The notes beneath the pieces were generated by a model. That model saw nothing but the letters and a program-made list of their open reading frames with translations, made no database searches and was not told the origin of the DNA. Positions 63,795 through 64,000 of a stretch of 64,000 bases of DNA are shown in pieces. Position 1 is the stretch's first letter. Each line of letters starts with the position of its first letter. The DNA lies in contig NZ_CP110680.1 of assembly GCF_028583725.1 (NCBI RefSeq), positions 3,968,001 through 4,032,000 of the forward strand, given 5' to 3'. The position numbers and the translations under genes were made by a program. This DNA comes from Cellulomonas fimi (lineage in GTDB: Bacteria; Actinomycetota; Actinomycetes; Actinomycetales; Cellulomonadaceae).

Positions 63795-64000
63795 TCAGCG
63801 CCTCAGCTCGCCGCGGAGGCGGTCGAGCCGGGCGGCCGTGAGCTCGAGCCAGCGCAGGTCGGCCTCGAGGTGGAACAGCGCGTGGTCGCACACGAGCTGG
63901 TCGGCAAGGTCACCCTCGGTCTTGCGCCGGGTCAGGTCGCGCATGAGACGCAGGTGCTCGCTGCGCTGCGCGTCGAGGACCTGCGCCGCGTCGAAGCCCG
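63795..64000 (-). CDS. PadR family regulator, N-terminus outside window
   Basis: The last 67 residues of a PadR-like regulator (AQVLDAQRSEHLRLMRDLTRRK ... HALFHLEADLRWLELTAARLDRLR), the helical dimerisation part. Upstream in the same operon as the ATPase and permease genes; PadR proteins often repress adjacent efflux pumps. Confidence 0.75.
   Translation of the reverse strand, partial: GFDAAQVLDAQRSEHLRLMRDLTRRKTEGDLADQLVCDHALFHLEADLRWLELTAARLDRLRGELRR

Overview
The window is very GC-rich DNA with the codon use and leader structure of a high-GC actinobacterium. Secreted polysaccharide-degrading enzymes with family 2 cellulose-binding modules and Pro-Thr linkers, a cytosolic GH3 beta-glucosidase beside an oligosaccharide-type ABC importer, and a HspR/HAIR-controlled dnaK operon point to a Cellulomonas-like soil cellulolytic organism. 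This is inferred from gene content only. No rRNA, tRNA, CRISPR array, prophage or intact insertion sequence was seen.

1-3.6 kb: an incomplete membrane-protein gene, a dihydrofolate-reductase-like gene, and a divergent DGPF/YCII protein translationally coupled to an ECF42-type sigma factor. Both directions are preceded by the same promoter-like string, so the sigma factor probably controls all three genes. A hairpin-rich gap with a decayed VapC toxin end follows. 3.6-12.9 kb: one minus-strand run (GH3 beta-glucosidase, lipoprotein binding protein, ATPase, two permeases, ATPase) with a divergent TetR gene and a palindromic operator; the logic is oligosaccharide uptake followed by cytosolic hydrolysis. 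13-16.4 kb: an OmpR-type two-component system and a GNAT acetyltransferase. 16.5-22.2 kb: dnaK-grpE-dnaJ-hspR, then an FGGY sugar kinase.

22.2-25.4 kb looks like accessory DNA: a frameshifted LuxR fragment, a leaderless gene with an eCIS-cargo-like N-terminal motif, an unresolved 0.6 kb gap and a hypothetical gene. 25.5-29.5 kb: MarR/alpha-beta hydrolase pair, a membrane-anchored unknown, a HEAT-repeat protein and a small protein. 29.6-38.9 kb: GH30 with CBM2, a GDSL/CE3 esterase with ricin-type lectin domain, a ComB-like phosphatase, a DUF6223-type membrane protein, a NarL-type two-component system, a short SMI1/KNR4 protein and a GH27 alpha-galactosidase with ricin domain.

39-46.7 kb: a small Cys protein and thioredoxin behind a CsoR-type operator, an RraA-like protein, a streptogrisin-like protease coupled to a lipoprotein, a protein with four cold-shock domains, and several one-regulator/one-enzyme modules (MarR/SDR, ArsR/SRPBCC/VOC). 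46.8-54.7 kb: GH5 endoglucanase with CBM2, epoxide-hydrolase-like enzyme, WYL regulator, a double VOC protein and two overlapping TerD genes, the second ending in a degenerate FtsK-like domain. 54.8-64 kb: SGNH hydrolase, DHFR-like/ArsR/SRPBCC module, DinB protein, HtrA-like protease without a signal peptide, CE1-type esterase with CBM2, and a PadR-ATPase-FtsX-permease efflux module that runs off the window.

Two shared sequence motifs link the carbohydrate genes: a 16-bp lac-operator-like palindrome before the GDSL esterase and alpha-galactosidase, and a TGAACCGTTTCGG-like element 100-155 bp before the starts of the GH30/GDSL, GH27, GH5 and CE1 genes. Many genes appear to be leaderless (a TANNNT box 5-7 nt before ATG/GTG).
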